Shown piece by piece: positions 27,530 to 37,122 of a DNA stretch of 64,000 nucleotides (positions are counted from its first letter, which is position 1; the number at the start of each line of letters is the position of its first letter). Origin of the DNA: Bacteroidales bacterium H3. GTDB taxonomy: Bacteria; Bacteroidota; Bacteroidia; Bacteroidales; Muribaculaceae. The notes beneath the pieces were generated by a model, which worked only from the letters and a program-made list of their open reading frames with translations, was not told where the DNA came from and ran no database searches. The stretch spans positions 62,001 through 126,000 of the forward strand of contig DAAN01000003.1 in the NCBI GenBank assembly GCA_001701135.1. The letters are read 5' to 3'. The position numbers and the translations under genes were made by a program.

Positions 27530-28495
27530 TTAAACAATCTCTAATTCGGGGAAGATAGATCGCGCCGTGGCCGTGGTGGCGGAGGTGATGACGGCGACCG
27601 AGGTGCCCTTGGCGGCGGCGACACGCGCGGCAATGTCGGCGATGTCGATTTCTGAATCGTCGGTCTCGAGCAGCAGACGGTCGATGGGAATTATTGCGGC
27701 GGAGCCGGGGTTGAAATGCTCGCCGAGCGAGAAAAAGAGATTGTCAAATGTGATGAGCCGGGCGGTGAGGGCGGGTTTGCCGCGATAGCCGTGGAGAATC
27801 CATGGCCGGTGAGGGCGCAGCTGCCGGTGGAGCCGCATCAGTGTGTCCCAGGCTTTGACCAGGTGGATTATCAGAGGTTTGCCCGCGCGCTCCGACAGCT
27901 CGATCTGACGGCGGAACAGCTCTTCCTGACGTTGGAGCGGCGCTCCGCGGAGAAGGTCGAGGCCGCATTCGCCCACAGCCACTGTTGCAGGGTCGGCCAG
28001 GGCCTGAGAGATAGTGGAGAGGTCGGCTTCGGCATTGACAGAGGCTGTGTCCCAGGGGTGTATCCCCACAGAGTAGCGCACGGCCGGGGGTGGTGTCGTT
28101 CCGCTTAGCCGGCGATATTCCGCCGGGGTGAGCGACAGTATCTGCGGCGAGTGTGAGGGGAGTGGGTGGTGAGTGTGGATGTCGACAGGTGTGGCCGCCT
28201 GTTTCCCGCTCCATGTGAAAATTTCGGGTACGGGGTCATATCCGCTTCCTCCTCCGGGACGGCACCGCATTATGCGTCGCACTGCCAGCCACAACCCTTT
28301 CAGGGGACCGTGGCGTCGGAGTGCCTCAAGGGCATATTGCGAACATGTGGGGGTGAAACGGCAGGCGGCGGGGAGCAGCGGCGAAATGCAGAGCTGATAG
28401 AACCGCACCGGAAGCGACAGCAGGAAGGCTATGCCCCGCGATATGACGCCCGGTTGTCGCAAGGTGTCGGAGCCGCGATCAGAGCGCATTGGCAC
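27530..28495 (-). CDS. YidD-TatD fusion protein
   Basis: 321 residues in one uninterrupted frame. Residues about 19-93 are Yid[21 protein letters not shown], then [13 protein letters not shown] and [10 protein letters not shown]. From about 103 a TatD-type metal-dependent hydrolase begins, with its ligands kept: HTHH (first metal pair), [25 protein letters not shown] and [11 protein letters not shown]. YidD helps membrane insertion beside RnpA and YidC; TatD proteins are DNases or D-aminoacyl-tRNA-type hydrolases. The hydrolase part is short (about 215 residues against about 260). It overlaps rnpA by 17 bases, the usual rnpA-yidD order. Confidence 0.9.
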   Translation of the reverse strand: MPMRSDRGSDTLRQPGVISRGIAFLLSLPVRFYQLCISPLLPAACRFTPTCSQYALEALRRHGPLKGLWLAVRRIMRCRPGGGSGYDPVPEIFTWSGKQAATPVDIHTHHPLPSHSPQILSLTPAEYRRLSGTTPPPAVRYSVGIHPWDTASVNAEADLSTISQALADPATVAVGECGLDLLRGAPLQRQEELFRRQIELSERAGKPLIIHLVKAWDTLMRLHRQLRPHRPWILHGYRGKPALTARLITFDNLFFSLGEHFNPGSAAIIPIDRLLLETDDSEIDIADIAARVAAAKGTSVAVITSATTATARSIFPELEIV

Positions 28496-28871
28496 CGGCG
28501 AAGATTTTTTTGAGCAGACGGCGCATGGCTTCCTCTACTTTGGCATACGGTTCAGGCTTTTTACCCACGTAGACAAAGAGGATGTCGAGCGGAGCCGTGA
28601 GCGAGTCGGGAAAGAACTCGCCGCGGTTGAGACGGTAGGCCTCTCGGATGCGTCGACGCACCATAACACGGTCCACGGCGTGGCGGATCCGCTTTTTTGG
28701 CACCGACGGGAGAAACTGCACGGCGTCGCCATAGTGGCGACCGGGATTGTCGGCCCACACGGCACGCAGGGGGTAGGCCAGGGCCGCCCGGGTGTCACGC
28801 TGAGCAAACAGGCGGTCAATGGCCGTCTGAGAGCATAGTCGGGCAGGTTTGGGCAGTCGGTAATCTTCCAT
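28479..28871 (-). CDS. rnpA: Ribonuclease P protein component
   Basis: 130 residues. The family signature appears as [20 protein letters not shown], a divergent form of the RNR motif, with the central [12 protein letters not shown] approach. RnpA binds RNase P RNA for tRNA 5' maturation. It lies 3 bases after hemD and overlaps the yidD-tatD start. The RNA subunit gene is not in the window. Confidence 0.94.
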   Translation of the reverse strand: MEDYRLPKPARLCSQTAIDRLFAQRDTRAALAYPLRAVWADNPGRHYGDAVQFLPSVPKKRIRHAVDRVMVRRRIREAYRLNRGEFFPDSLTAPLDILFVYVGKKPEPYAKVEEAMRRLLKKIFAGANAL

Positions 28872-28874
28872 CGA

Positions 28875-29618
28875 CTATTGGTTGTTCTCTTTGAGAAAAT
28901 TGTCGAGAGCGGCGGTGATGGAGGGAGCGCCGGGCACGGGAGCCTTGAAGTCGAGACGCAGGCCGGCGTCCTCTACGGCTTTGGCGGTTTTTTCGCCGAA
29001 ACAGCCGATTTTGATGTCTCCCTGATTGAAGTCGGGAAAATTTTTCTTAAGCGACTCTATGCCTGCGGGGGAGAAGAAAATCAGTGTGTCGAAATCGAAT
29101 TTTTCGTCGGGGCCGAAGTCGTTCGATACCGTGCGGTACATGACGGCCTTGGTGTAGTCCACCTTGTTGGCATCGAGCAGCTCGGCGCCGTTGACGTTGA
29201 CATCGGAGATGGCAAAGAGGTATTTGTCTTTGTTGTGCTTGGTGAGGGCGGGGATGAGGTCGTCGAGTTTACCAGTGGTGCCGTGGAAAATCTTGCGTTT
29301 GCGGTAAACGATATATTTCTGAAGATAGAGTGCGATCAGCTCGGTGGTGCAGAAATATTTCATCGTATCGGGAATGCTTATGCGCATTTCGTCGCAAAGA
29401 CGGAAGAAATGGTCGATAGCAGTGCGTGCGGTGAAAATTACGGCGGTGTAATCCTGAATGTTGATTTTCTGCTGTCGGAATTCTCTGGCGGAAAGGCCTT
29501 CCACTTTGATGAAGGGGCGGAACACAAGTTCCACATCATAGCGCTGGGCAATGTCGTAGTAAGGTGACTTTTCGGATGAAGGCTTGGGCTGCGAGACTAA
29601 AATCTTCTTAACTTTCAC
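28875..29618 (-). CDS. hemD: Uroporphyrinogen-III synthase
   Basis: 247 residues, usual length. Two Rossmann-like halves are recognisable: KILVSQPKPSSEKSPYYDIA at the start and FFSPAGIESLKKNFPDF in the second half, with CFGEKTAKAVEDAGLR near the end. It closes hydroxymethylbilane to uroporphyrinogen III in tetrapyrrole synthesis. Sequence conservation in this family is low, but the Bacteroidetes order DUF4271-hemD-rnpA-yidD supports it. Confidence 0.9.
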   Translation of the reverse strand: MKVKKILVSQPKPSSEKSPYYDIAQRYDVELVFRPFIKVEGLSAREFRQQKINIQDYTAVIFTARTAIDHFFRLCDEMRISIPDTMKYFCTTELIALYLQKYIVYRKRKIFHGTTGKLDDLIPALTKHNKDKYLFAISDVNVNGAELLDANKVDYTKAVMYRTVSNDFGPDEKFDFDTLIFFSPAGIESLKKNFPDFNQGDIKIGCFGEKTAKAVEDAGLRLDFKAPVPGAPSITAALDNFLKENNQ

Positions 29619-29687
29619 TTTATCTGGCGGAGAGTAACTGAGTGGTGAATTTCGTAGATGTGGAAACCGCAGCCGGAGGAGCGAGGT

Positions 29688-30470
29688 TCAGGCGCACATC
29701 CGGCGGCAAATTTCAAGTGCTGACAAATACAAGGTTGTCGGCGGTATTATTTCCAAGGCGCAAAGGTACAAAATAAAATAAAGCAAAGAGCCAAAATTGG
29801 TGTAAAAAATTCTAAAGCCCTTGATTATATATGTGATTCGTGCAATTACGTACAGCCCTAAAGCCAACGGAAGCATGTAGGCCGTGCTGGCCGGATAGAA
29901 GAGCGACACCAGTGTGGGCACAGTCAGACTCATCCCGAGAAGCACCGACGAGGCGTTGAGGCTGCGGCGCCACTGCATCAGCCCGAAACTGTCGGAAAAG
30001 ACATAGGCAAGGAGTGTGCAGGAGGCGAGCTGAAACAAATAGAAGAGGGATGCAAGCCCCGTGAGGGCCGCCACCGGAAGAAACGGTGTGTCGGCGGTTT
30101 TGGCGCAGTCGCCTCCGAGCCACAGAAAGAGGAGGATGCCCTCGAACACACACAGTTGCAGCAGCAGTGTGAGGATGGTGCGCGACTCTTTGGCGGTGTG
30201 GTCGTCGAAAAGATTCTGACGCCTGCGCAGCGAGAAAAGGTCGCTGTCGATGTTGCGGAAAAGGCGGCGTATGTGACCCATGTTGAGCGCCACGAGCACC
30301 AGCAGCATTATCACGATGGTGAGGATGCCGTTGTCGCTTCCCGGCGTGAGGGTGCGTGCGTCGCCCTTTACACCGCTCTCCCACGCCGGGGCGTGAGTGG
30401 CGTAGAGCACACTGTCGGCGGGCGACGAGGGTGCGTCAGTTTCGTGCGAGAGGGTGAAAGGGAGCTGCAT
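29688..30470 (-). CDS. DUF4271 membrane protein
   Basis: 260 residues with about six hydrophobic helices (for example GILTIVIMLLVLVALNMG, LYFILYLCALEIIPPTTLYL). It sits directly upstream of hemD, its usual neighbour in Bacteroidetes. Function unknown; an inner-membrane location is clear from the sequence. Confidence 0.85.
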   Translation of the reverse strand: MQLPFTLSHETDAPSSPADSVLYATHAPAWESGVKGDARTLTPGSDNGILTIVIMLLVLVALNMGHIRRLFRNIDSDLFSLRRRQNLFDDHTAKESRTILTLLLQLCVFEGILLFLWLGGDCAKTADTPFLPVAALTGLASLFYLFQLASCTLLAYVFSDSFGLMQWRRSLNASSVLLGMSLTVPTLVSLFYPASTAYMLPLALGLYVIARITYIIKGFRIFYTNFGSLLYFILYLCALEIIPPTTLYLSALEICRRMCA

Positions 30471-30497
30471 GCTGGTGGAGGGTACGTGTTACGGATG

Positions 30498-32333
30498 TCA
30501 GGCGCGGATGTCGTTGCGGAATTCCTCCTTGACGATGTCGACAACGTTGATTATGTAGTCGCCGAGCTTTTCGAGAGTGGAGATGATGTCCATGTAGTAG
30601 ATGCCGCTCTGATATTCGTAGTGGTGCTCGTTGATGTTCGAGATGTTGTTGGAACGCAGGATGTTGCGCAGGTTGTTGATCTCGCGCTCGCAGTTGTACG
30701 ATGTTATGATGGTGTTTTCCTGCTGATGCTCGAGGTTGCTGAGCAGTTTCATCATATTGTCGGTGGCGCGTCCCACGTAGTCAAACATGGTGTCGATGTT
30801 CTTGTAGATCTCTTCGTTGAAATCCACATTGCTCTGCTGCTTGCGCAGGAGAATCTTGCCGACGCCGAGCGCGCAGTCGGCAATCGACTCTATTTCTGAG
30901 TCGATGCTGAGCATGGCTGCTATGCGGCGTTTCGACTGGTTGGAGAGGCGGCCTTCGGCGCATCGGTTGAGATAGTTGGCGATCTCGATTTCCATGCGGT
31001 CGGAGATCTCCTCATATTTCTCGAGACGGGAGTAGACTTTGTTGAAATCGTCGGAGCCATCTTTCTTGGTGACGAGGTCGCGGGCCATGGGGAGCATCCG
31101 TGCCACTCGCTCGGCGAAAACATGAATCTCTTTTTCGGCCTGCGAGATGTTAAGTTCGGATGCGGAGAGAATACCGCCTGAGATGAATTTGAGCTGGAAT
31201 TCGTCGTCGCCGGCATGCTTGGCGGGCACCAGCAGCTCCACAATTTTCACATAGACTTTTGTCAGCCATATCATTATCGAAAGATTGATAAGGTTGAACA
31301 CGGTGTGGAAGATCGACAGGCCGAACGACACGCTGACCTGCAACTGCGCGATCATGGCGCGATGATGGAGAATAACGCCGTCGTTGGTGGGCAGAGAGTT
31401 GGCGTAGAGGCGGTCGTAAATGTCGGGATTGGTGGCCTTGAGGTCGCTTACATATTGGTAGAGGGCGCAGGGGTTGCCCTGGCCGATCTCCTCGGTGATC
31501 CAGCTGTTGAGGTCGACAAAGGGGTAGAACACGGCCAGCACCCACACGGTGCCGAGCAGGTTGAACAGCAGGTGCCCCATGGCGGTGCGTTTGGCAGCCA
31601 CATTACCGCTCATCGACGCCAGCAGGGGCGTGATGGTGGTGCCTATGTTGGAGCCGAGCACCAGCGCGCAGGCCAGCGGGAAGTCGATCCACCCCTTGGA
31701 ACACATGATCAGCGTTATGGCGAATGTGGCTGCCGAACTCTGGATGATCATGGTCACCAACAGGCCTACAAGGGTGAAAATCAGCACCGAGCCGAAGCCC
31801 ATCGAGGCATATTTCTGCAGAAATGCGAACATCTCGGGATTGCTCTGCAGGTCGGGCACATAATTGCTGATCATGTCGAGACCCATGAACAGGAATGCGA
31901 AGCCGATGGTGAATTCGCCGATTGATTTGGTCTTGCTCTTGCTCGAGAACAGCAACGGCACGGCCAGACCGATCAGCGGAAGCGCGAATGCCGAGATGTC
32001 GACCTTGAAGCCGAACAGGGCGATGATCCAGGCGGTGAACGTGGTGCCCACGTTGGCTCCCATAATCACAGCCATCGACTGTGCCAGGGTCATCAGACCG
32101 GCGTTGACAAAGCTCACCACCATCACGGTCGATGCCGAAGAACTCTGAATCAGAGCGGTGATGAAGAAGCCCGTCACCGTTCCGGTGAACCGGTTGCGGG
32201 TCATTGCCGAGAGTATGTTGCGCAACCGGTCGCCGGCTGCTTTCTGCAGACCCTCGCTCATTACCTTCATACCGTAGAGAAACAGTCCGACGGCACCGAG
32301 GAGGCCTAAGAAGTCGAGTAGTGAGTAGCTCAT
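30498..32333 (-). CDS. Na/Pi cotransporter family protein with PhoU-like C-terminus
   Basis: 611 residues. The transport half (about 1-360) has two inverted repeats with the QSSSASTVMVVSFVNAG and QSSAATFAITL signatures that form the substrate site, as in NptA/PF02690 proteins. The C-terminal 230 residues are helical and PhoU-like (MEIEIANYLNRCAEGRL, and NLEHQQENTIITSYNCEREI). It imports phosphate with sodium, or may act in phosphate homeostasis. All core motifs are present. Confidence 0.94.
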   Translation of the reverse strand: MSYSLLDFLGLLGAVGLFLYGMKVMSEGLQKAAGDRLRNILSAMTRNRFTGTVTGFFITALIQSSSASTVMVVSFVNAGLMTLAQSMAVIMGANVGTTFTAWIIALFGFKVDISAFALPLIGLAVPLLFSSKSKTKSIGEFTIGFAFLFMGLDMISNYVPDLQSNPEMFAFLQKYASMGFGSVLIFTLVGLLVTMIIQSSAATFAITLIMCSKGWIDFPLACALVLGSNIGTTITPLLASMSGNVAAKRTAMGHLLFNLLGTVWVLAVFYPFVDLNSWITEEIGQGNPCALYQYVSDLKATNPDIYDRLYANSLPTNDGVILHHRAMIAQLQVSVSFGLSIFHTVFNLINLSIMIWLTKVYVKIVELLVPAKHAGDDEFQLKFISGGILSASELNISQAEKEIHVFAERVARMLPMARDLVTKKDGSDDFNKVYSRLEKYEEISDRMEIEIANYLNRCAEGRLSNQSKRRIAAMLSIDSEIESIADCALGVGKILLRKQQSNVDFNEEIYKNIDTMFDYVGRATDNMMKLLSNLEHQQENTIITSYNCEREINNLRNILRSNNISNINEHHYEYQSGIYYMDIISTLEKLGDYIINVVDIVKEEFRNDIRA

Positions 32334-32349
32334 CTAAAGGAATATGCTC

Positions 32350-33519
32350 TTATTTTTTGAGTGTGAATCTGCGCGACGACAGACGGTAACCGTCGGTGAA
32401 AAGTTCCACCAGGTATTCGCCGGGGTTAAGGGTGGCGTTGACATCCCAGTAGATGTGGATTCCGCCGATTTCCTCGCCGGCATACTCCACGTTTTTGCGT
32501 GCGGTGGCGCGCAGCTGGCTCCCCTCGAACGAGAATGTGCCGGCATTGCCCAGCAGTTCGCCCTCGGGCGAGGTGATACGCATATAGATTGTTTTCTCCC
32601 CTACCGGTGTGGAGTTGTTTTGCGGGATGGTGAAGGACACCATCAGCTGAGTGGCCTTTGTGACATTTTTCTCCTTTTTCCCTTTTTTGTTGAGGGGTGT
32701 GAGCGATACGCCGGTGACGTTGAGTTTTTCGGCGAGAGTCATGCGCTCGCTGAGGATCTGGTTGTTGGCCTGAACCGACTGCACTGTCTGGTTGAGCTGT
32801 GCGTTTCGGTTCTTTACCTCTTCGTTTTCGGTGCGGAGTGACTGGTTTTCCTTCTGCAGCTCGTTGATCTGCTCCACATAAGTGCGGAGAATGCTTTTCA
32901 GAGTAGCAATCTCGTTTTTAAGTTTGGAGATCTGTGCCGCCGATTTGTTTTTTTCGTTTTTCAGCTCGTTGAGGAGTTTTTCCACCTGCGAGCGGGCTGC
33001 GGCGTATTTCTGGACAATGGAGTCGTTGGCCAGCAGAGCGGTCTGATTCTCATACTGGGCATACTCGTTGTTGAGGCTTTCATATTCGTTGGCAAGCTGA
33101 ATCTGCTCGTTCTGGAGCTGGAGCTGCTCGATCTGCTGTTTCTGAGCCTCGATTTCCGAGTGGCTGCGCGACATAATAATCACCACGGCCACGATGGCCA
33201 CTGCCAGCAGTGCACCCAACACTATCAGCAGTGTGGGGCGCTTTTTCTGCGGAGCTGCCGCGGCGGCGCGGACCGGTTCAGGCCGGTGGCGCACAGGCTC
33301 GGGAGCGTTGCCGCTGAAATATGACTGCCCGGGAGCCTTGGGCTGCTGCGGCTGCGGTGCCGGCTGTGGCGTGGGCTGAGGTTCCGGCTGGCGGGGCTGG
33401 GGAGGACGGGTTGTGGAATGTTCCTCCTGCGCTATGTTTTTTCGGGCCATTTCGGCAGCCCGGCGGAGCCGCTCGTTGAGCGACTCTGCTCCGGGCTGAG
33501 AGATGTTGTTATTGTCCAT
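32350..33519 (-). CDS. Single-pass coiled-coil membrane protein, conserved hypothetical
   Basis: 389 residues. Order: a short charged N-terminus, a Pro/Gln-rich segment (about 35-65), a transmembrane helix at about 95-117 (LLIVLGALLAVAIVAVVIIM), a long coiled coil to about 270 (QIEQLQLQNEQIQLANEYES and similar), and a C-terminal beta-rich domain ending GEYLVELFTDGYRLSSRRF. The C-terminal domain is outside the cytoplasm if the N-terminus is inside. No known family was recognised. It lies 16 bases downstream of nothing coding on its own strand except the SecA region, so its transcript is uncertain. Confidence 0.75.
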   Translation of the reverse strand: MDNNNISQPGAESLNERLRRAAEMARKNIAQEEHSTTRPPQPRQPEPQPTPQPAPQPQQPKAPGQSYFSGNAPEPVRHRPEPVRAAAAAPQKKRPTLLIVLGALLAVAIVAVVIIMSRSHSEIEAQKQQIEQLQLQNEQIQLANEYESLNNEYAQYENQTALLANDSIVQKYAAARSQVEKLLNELKNEKNKSAAQISKLKNEIATLKSILRTYVEQINELQKENQSLRTENEEVKNRNAQLNQTVQSVQANNQILSERMTLAEKLNVTGVSLTPLNKKGKKEKNVTKATQLMVSFTIPQNNSTPVGEKTIYMRITSPEGELLGNAGTFSFEGSQLRATARKNVEYAGEEIGGIHIYWDVNATLNPGEYLVELFTDGYRLSSRRFTLKK

Positions 33520-33593
33520 TTTTTAGCTTTAAATGAGCATTAAACAAGCTCTTAGTCAGATTGAATAAACTGTAAAATGGGCTGCCGGGGAGG

Positions 33594-36500
33594 TTAAAGA
33601 CCTTTGCCGCAGCAGTTTTTGTATTTTTTGCCTGAACCGCAGGGGCAAGGGTCGTTGCGCCCTACTTTCGGACCGGCCTTGACGGGAGAGGGACGGTGCT
33701 GGGGGGATGCTCCGGCCGATGCGGCGCGGTTGGCGTTCTCGCCGGGCAGGCTCTCCTTCGAGGCGGTGTAGCGCGAATAGTCGTTGGCGCGGGCCGCGGC
33801 CTGCTGGATTTCGGGACGGGCGGCGCGGGCGGCACGCAGACGCGCTTCAGCCTCCTCCACGGCCTTGCGGGCGGCTTCGGCCTGTGCCTGAGTCTCTGAG
33901 TCGGCGGCATGGCGGCGTTCGCTTTCCAGAGTGGCCGATGCGGTCGAGGGGGTGGCGGTAGACTGCGGGCGCGGGGGCTGCACGTAGATCTGGCCGCGCA
34001 TAAGCGCCGAGAGCGATTTGGTGTTGAGGTTGTTGAGCATGTTCTCGAAGAGGTGGAACGACTCGACTTTGTAGATCACCAGCGGGTCTTTCTGTTCGTA
34101 GGATGCATTCTGCACGCTCTGACGCAGGTCGTCGAGTTCGCGCAGGTGCTCTTTCCAGAGTTCGTCGATGGTGACCAGCAACACGCCTTTGTGCCATTCC
34201 TTCACGATGTTGCGGCATTGCGATTCGTATGCCTCGAGAATGTCGACTCTGAGGTTGAAGATGCGTTTGCCGTCGGTGATGGGCACCATGATGGGACCCT
34301 TGGCGCCGCGGTTCTCTACGAAGTCCTTGATAACGGGCATCGCCATTTCGATGATGCGCTCGCTGCGGCGGCTGAGGTTTTCGTTGGCGGCTTCGACCAG
34401 ACGGTCGATTTTCTCCTCTTTCGAAAGGTCCTGGAACTCTTTTTCGGTGAAAGGAGGTTCGATGGTGAGTATGCGCATCAGCTCGAGCGAGAGTTCGTCG
34501 TAGTCGGTGGGCTGGTCGTAGCTCTCCACGAGGTTTTCGATGAGGTCGTACATCATGTTGGCGATGTCGATGCCGACGCGTTCGCCCAGCAGGGCATGGT
34601 GGCGGCGGTTGTAGATGTACGTGCGCTGTTTGTTCATCACGTCGTCATATTCGAGCAGGCGCTTGCGGATGCCGAAATTGTTCTCCTCGACGCGTTTCTG
34701 GGCGTTCTCGATAGCTTTGGTGACCATGCGGCTCTCGATCATCTCGCCCTCTTTGAGGCCGAGGGTGTCGAGCATCTTCATCACGCGGTCGGTGGCGAAC
34801 AGACGCATCAGCTGGTCTTCGAACGACACGTAGAATACCGACGAACCGGGGTCGCCCTGGCGGCCTGCACGACCGCGGAGCTGACGGTCGACGCGGCGCG
34901 ATTCATGGCGCTCGGTGCCGATGATGGCCAGACCGCCGGCCTGCTTCACCTCGTCGGGGAGCTTGATGTCGGTGCCTCGGCCCGCCATGTTGGTGGCGAT
35001 GGTGACGGTGCCGGCGCGGCCGGCCAGCGCCACCACCTGAGCCTCCTGCTGGTGGAGCTTGGCGTTGAGCACCTGACAAGGTATTCTGCGCATGTCGAGC
35101 ATGCGTTTGAGCAGTTCTGAAATTTCGACCGATGTGGTGCCCACGAGCACGGGGCGGCCTGCATCGCGGAGCTTTACGATCTCGTCGATTACGGCGGCGT
35201 ATTTCTCTTTTTTAGTCTTATAGACGCGGTCCTCCATGTCGATACGCGCCACGGGGCGGTTGGTGGGGATGGTGACCACGTCGAGTTTGTAGATGTCCCA
35301 CAGCTCGCCCGCCTCGGTTTCGGCGGTACCGGTCATACCGGCGAGTTTGTGATACATGCGGAAATAGTTCTGCAGGGTGATTGTGGCGAAGGTCTGCGTG
35401 GCGGCTTCGACCTTTACGCCCTCCTTGGCCTCGATGGCCTGGTGGAGACCGTCGGAGTAGCGGCGCCCCTCCATGATGCGGCCTGTCTGTTCGTCGACGA
35501 TCTTGATTTTTCCGTCGTCGATCACATATTCGTTATCCTTCTCGAAGAGTGTGTAGGCTTTGAGAAGCTGGGTGACAGTGTGGACGCGCTCCGATTTCAC
35601 TGCGTAGTCGGCCATGGCCTCGTCCTTGAGCTGCTGACGCTCTGAGAGGTCCTGCACATTCTCCAGCTCGGAGAGCTTTGCGGCGATGTCGGGGAGCACG
35701 AAGAACTGCGGATCCTGGTTGCGGTCGGTGAGCACGTCGAAACCCTTGTCGGTAAGTTCCACGGAGCGGTTCTTCTCGTCGATGACGAAATAGAGGGGAT
35801 CGGTGACCTTGGGCATCTCGCGGGAGTTGTCCTGGAGATAGTATGCCTCGGTCTTGAGCAGAGCGTTTTTCATGCCCTCCTCAGAGAGGAATTTGATAAG
35901 GGGACCATATTTGGGCAGACCCTTGAAGGCGCGGAACAGGAGCAGTTCGCCCTCCTTGCGCACCTCCTTGTCTTCGGAGACGATTTTCTGCTTGGCTTCG
36001 GCGAGAATCGAGGTGACGAGCTTGCGCTGTGCCAGGAACACTTTCTCCACGTTGGGCTTGTACTCGTTGAACATCTGGTCGTCGCCTTTGGGCACGGGAC
36101 CGGAAATGATCAGAGGGGTACGGGCATCGTCGATGAGCACGGAGTCGACCTCGTCGACGATTGCGTAATAGTGCTTACGCTGCACCATATCCTCAGGCGC
36201 CATGGCCATGTTGTCGCGGAGGTAGTCGAAACCGAATTCGTTGTTGGTGCCGAATGTGATGTCGCAGTTGTAGGCCGCGCGGCGGGCAGGGGTGTTGGGG
36301 CGGTGCTTGTCGATGCAGTCGACAGTCGAGCCGTGGAACATATAGAGCGGGCCCATCCACTCGGAGTCGCGCTTCGAGAGGTAGTCGTTGACGGTGACCA
36401 CGTGCACGCCTTTCTTGGAGAGGGATCGGAGGAAGACCGGGAGTGTGGCCACAAGGGTTTTGCCTTCACCGGTAGCCATTTCGGCAATTTTGCCCGAGTG

Positions 36501-37049
36501 GAGCACCACGCCGCCGATGAGCTGCACGTCGTAGTGGGTCATGTCCCAGGTGATTTCGTTGCCGCCGGCCATCCATTTGTTCTTCCAGATGGCTTTGTCG
36601 CCGTCGATCGAGACGAAATCGTGCCCTTCTACAGCCAGACGGCGGTCGAGGTCGGTCGCGGTGACTTCAATGATCTCGTTGGCCGAGAATCGAGCGGCGG
36701 TCTCGCGCATGGTGGCGAAGACAATGGGGAGATGCTCGTTGAGCTTTTCTTCCAGGGTGTCGAGGATATGCTTTTCATGCTCGTCGATTTTGTCCCAGAG
36801 GGGTTGGCGTTTGTCGAAAGGAAGATCCTCGATCTGAGCCTTGAGTTCGGCCACGGCATTCTCGTCGTCGCGTGTGGCTGCGGCGATGTCGTCGCGTACA
36901 GTCTGGATTTTGCCACGCAGCTCGTCGTTGGTCAGATCTTTGAGAGTGGGGCCGATGGCGTTGATTTTATCGATAGTGGGCTTGATTTCCTTGAGGTCGC
37001 GCTGCGACTTGTTGCCGAAAATCTTGCTTAAGAATGAGTTCAGTGACAT
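33594..37049 (-). CDS. secA: Preprotein translocase ATPase SecA
   Basis: 1151 residues, the long Bacteroidetes form. The nucleotide-binding domain has [11 protein letters not shown] (Walker A), [16 protein letters not shown] and the second-motor motif [22 protein letters not shown] is also present. The C-terminus has the zinc motif [13 protein letters not shown]. An Ala/Glu-rich linker of about 90 residues precedes it. SecA drives export of unfolded proteins through SecYEG, the first step for T9SS cargo as well. Confidence 0.98.
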   Translation of the reverse strand: MSLNSFLSKIFGNKSQRDLKEIKPTIDKINAIGPTLKDLTNDELRGKIQTVRDDIAAATRDDENAVAELKAQIEDLPFDKRQPLWDKIDEHEKHILDTLEEKLNEHLPIVFATMRETAARFSANEIIEVTATDLDRRLAVEGHDFVSIDGDKAIWKNKWMAGGNEITWDMTHYDVQLIGGVVLHSGKIAEMATGEGKTLVATLPVFLRSLSKKGVHVVTVNDYLSKRDSEWMGPLYMFHGSTVDCIDKHRPNTPARRAAYNCDITFGTNNEFGFDYLRDNMAMAPEDMVQRKHYYAIVDEVDSVLIDDARTPLIISGPVPKGDDQMFNEYKPNVEKVFLAQRKLVTSILAEAKQKIVSEDKEVRKEGELLLFRAFKGLPKYGPLIKFLSEEGMKNALLKTEAYYLQDNSREMPKVTDPLYFVIDEKNRSVELTDKGFDVLTDRNQDPQFFVLPDIAAKLSELENVQDLSERQQLKDEAMADYAVKSERVHTVTQLLKAYTLFEKDNEYVIDDGKIKIVDEQTGRIMEGRRYSDGLHQAIEAKEGVKVEAATQTFATITLQNYFRMYHKLAGMTGTAETEAGELWDIYKLDVVTIPTNRPVARIDMEDRVYKTKKEKYAAVIDEIVKLRDAGRPVLVGTTSVEISELLKRMLDMRRIPCQVLNAKLHQQEAQVVALAGRAGTVTIATNMAGRGTDIKLPDEVKQAGGLAIIGTERHESRRVDRQLRGRAGRQGDPGSSVFYVSFEDQLMRLFATDRVMKMLDTLGLKEGEMIESRMVTKAIENAQKRVEENNFGIRKRLLEYDDVMNKQRTYIYNRRHHALLGERVGIDIANMMYDLIENLVESYDQPTDYDELSLELMRILTIEPPFTEKEFQDLSKEEKIDRLVEAANENLSRRSERIIEMAMPVIKDFVENRGAKGPIMVPITDGKRIFNLRVDILEAYESQCRNIVKEWHKGVLLVTIDELWKEHLRELDDLRQSVQNASYEQKDPLVIYKVESFHLFENMLNNLNTKSLSALMRGQIYVQPPRPQSTATPSTASATLESERRHAADSETQAQAEAARKAVEEAEARLRAARAARPEIQQAAARANDYSRYTASKESLPGENANRAASAGASPQHRPSPVKAGPKVGRNDPCPCGSGKKYKNCCGKGL

Positions 37050-37122
37050 TTGTTGTCGGGGTAAGTTTATATATTAATGAGTAGTGTGAAGGGGGAGAGA
37101 AAGGTGGTGGAGCCTGCGGCGG

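Noticed and set aside
33909..35120. 403-codon plus-strand frame opposite secA
   Set aside because: Composition is that of reversed secA codons; no motif, start signal or context supports it.
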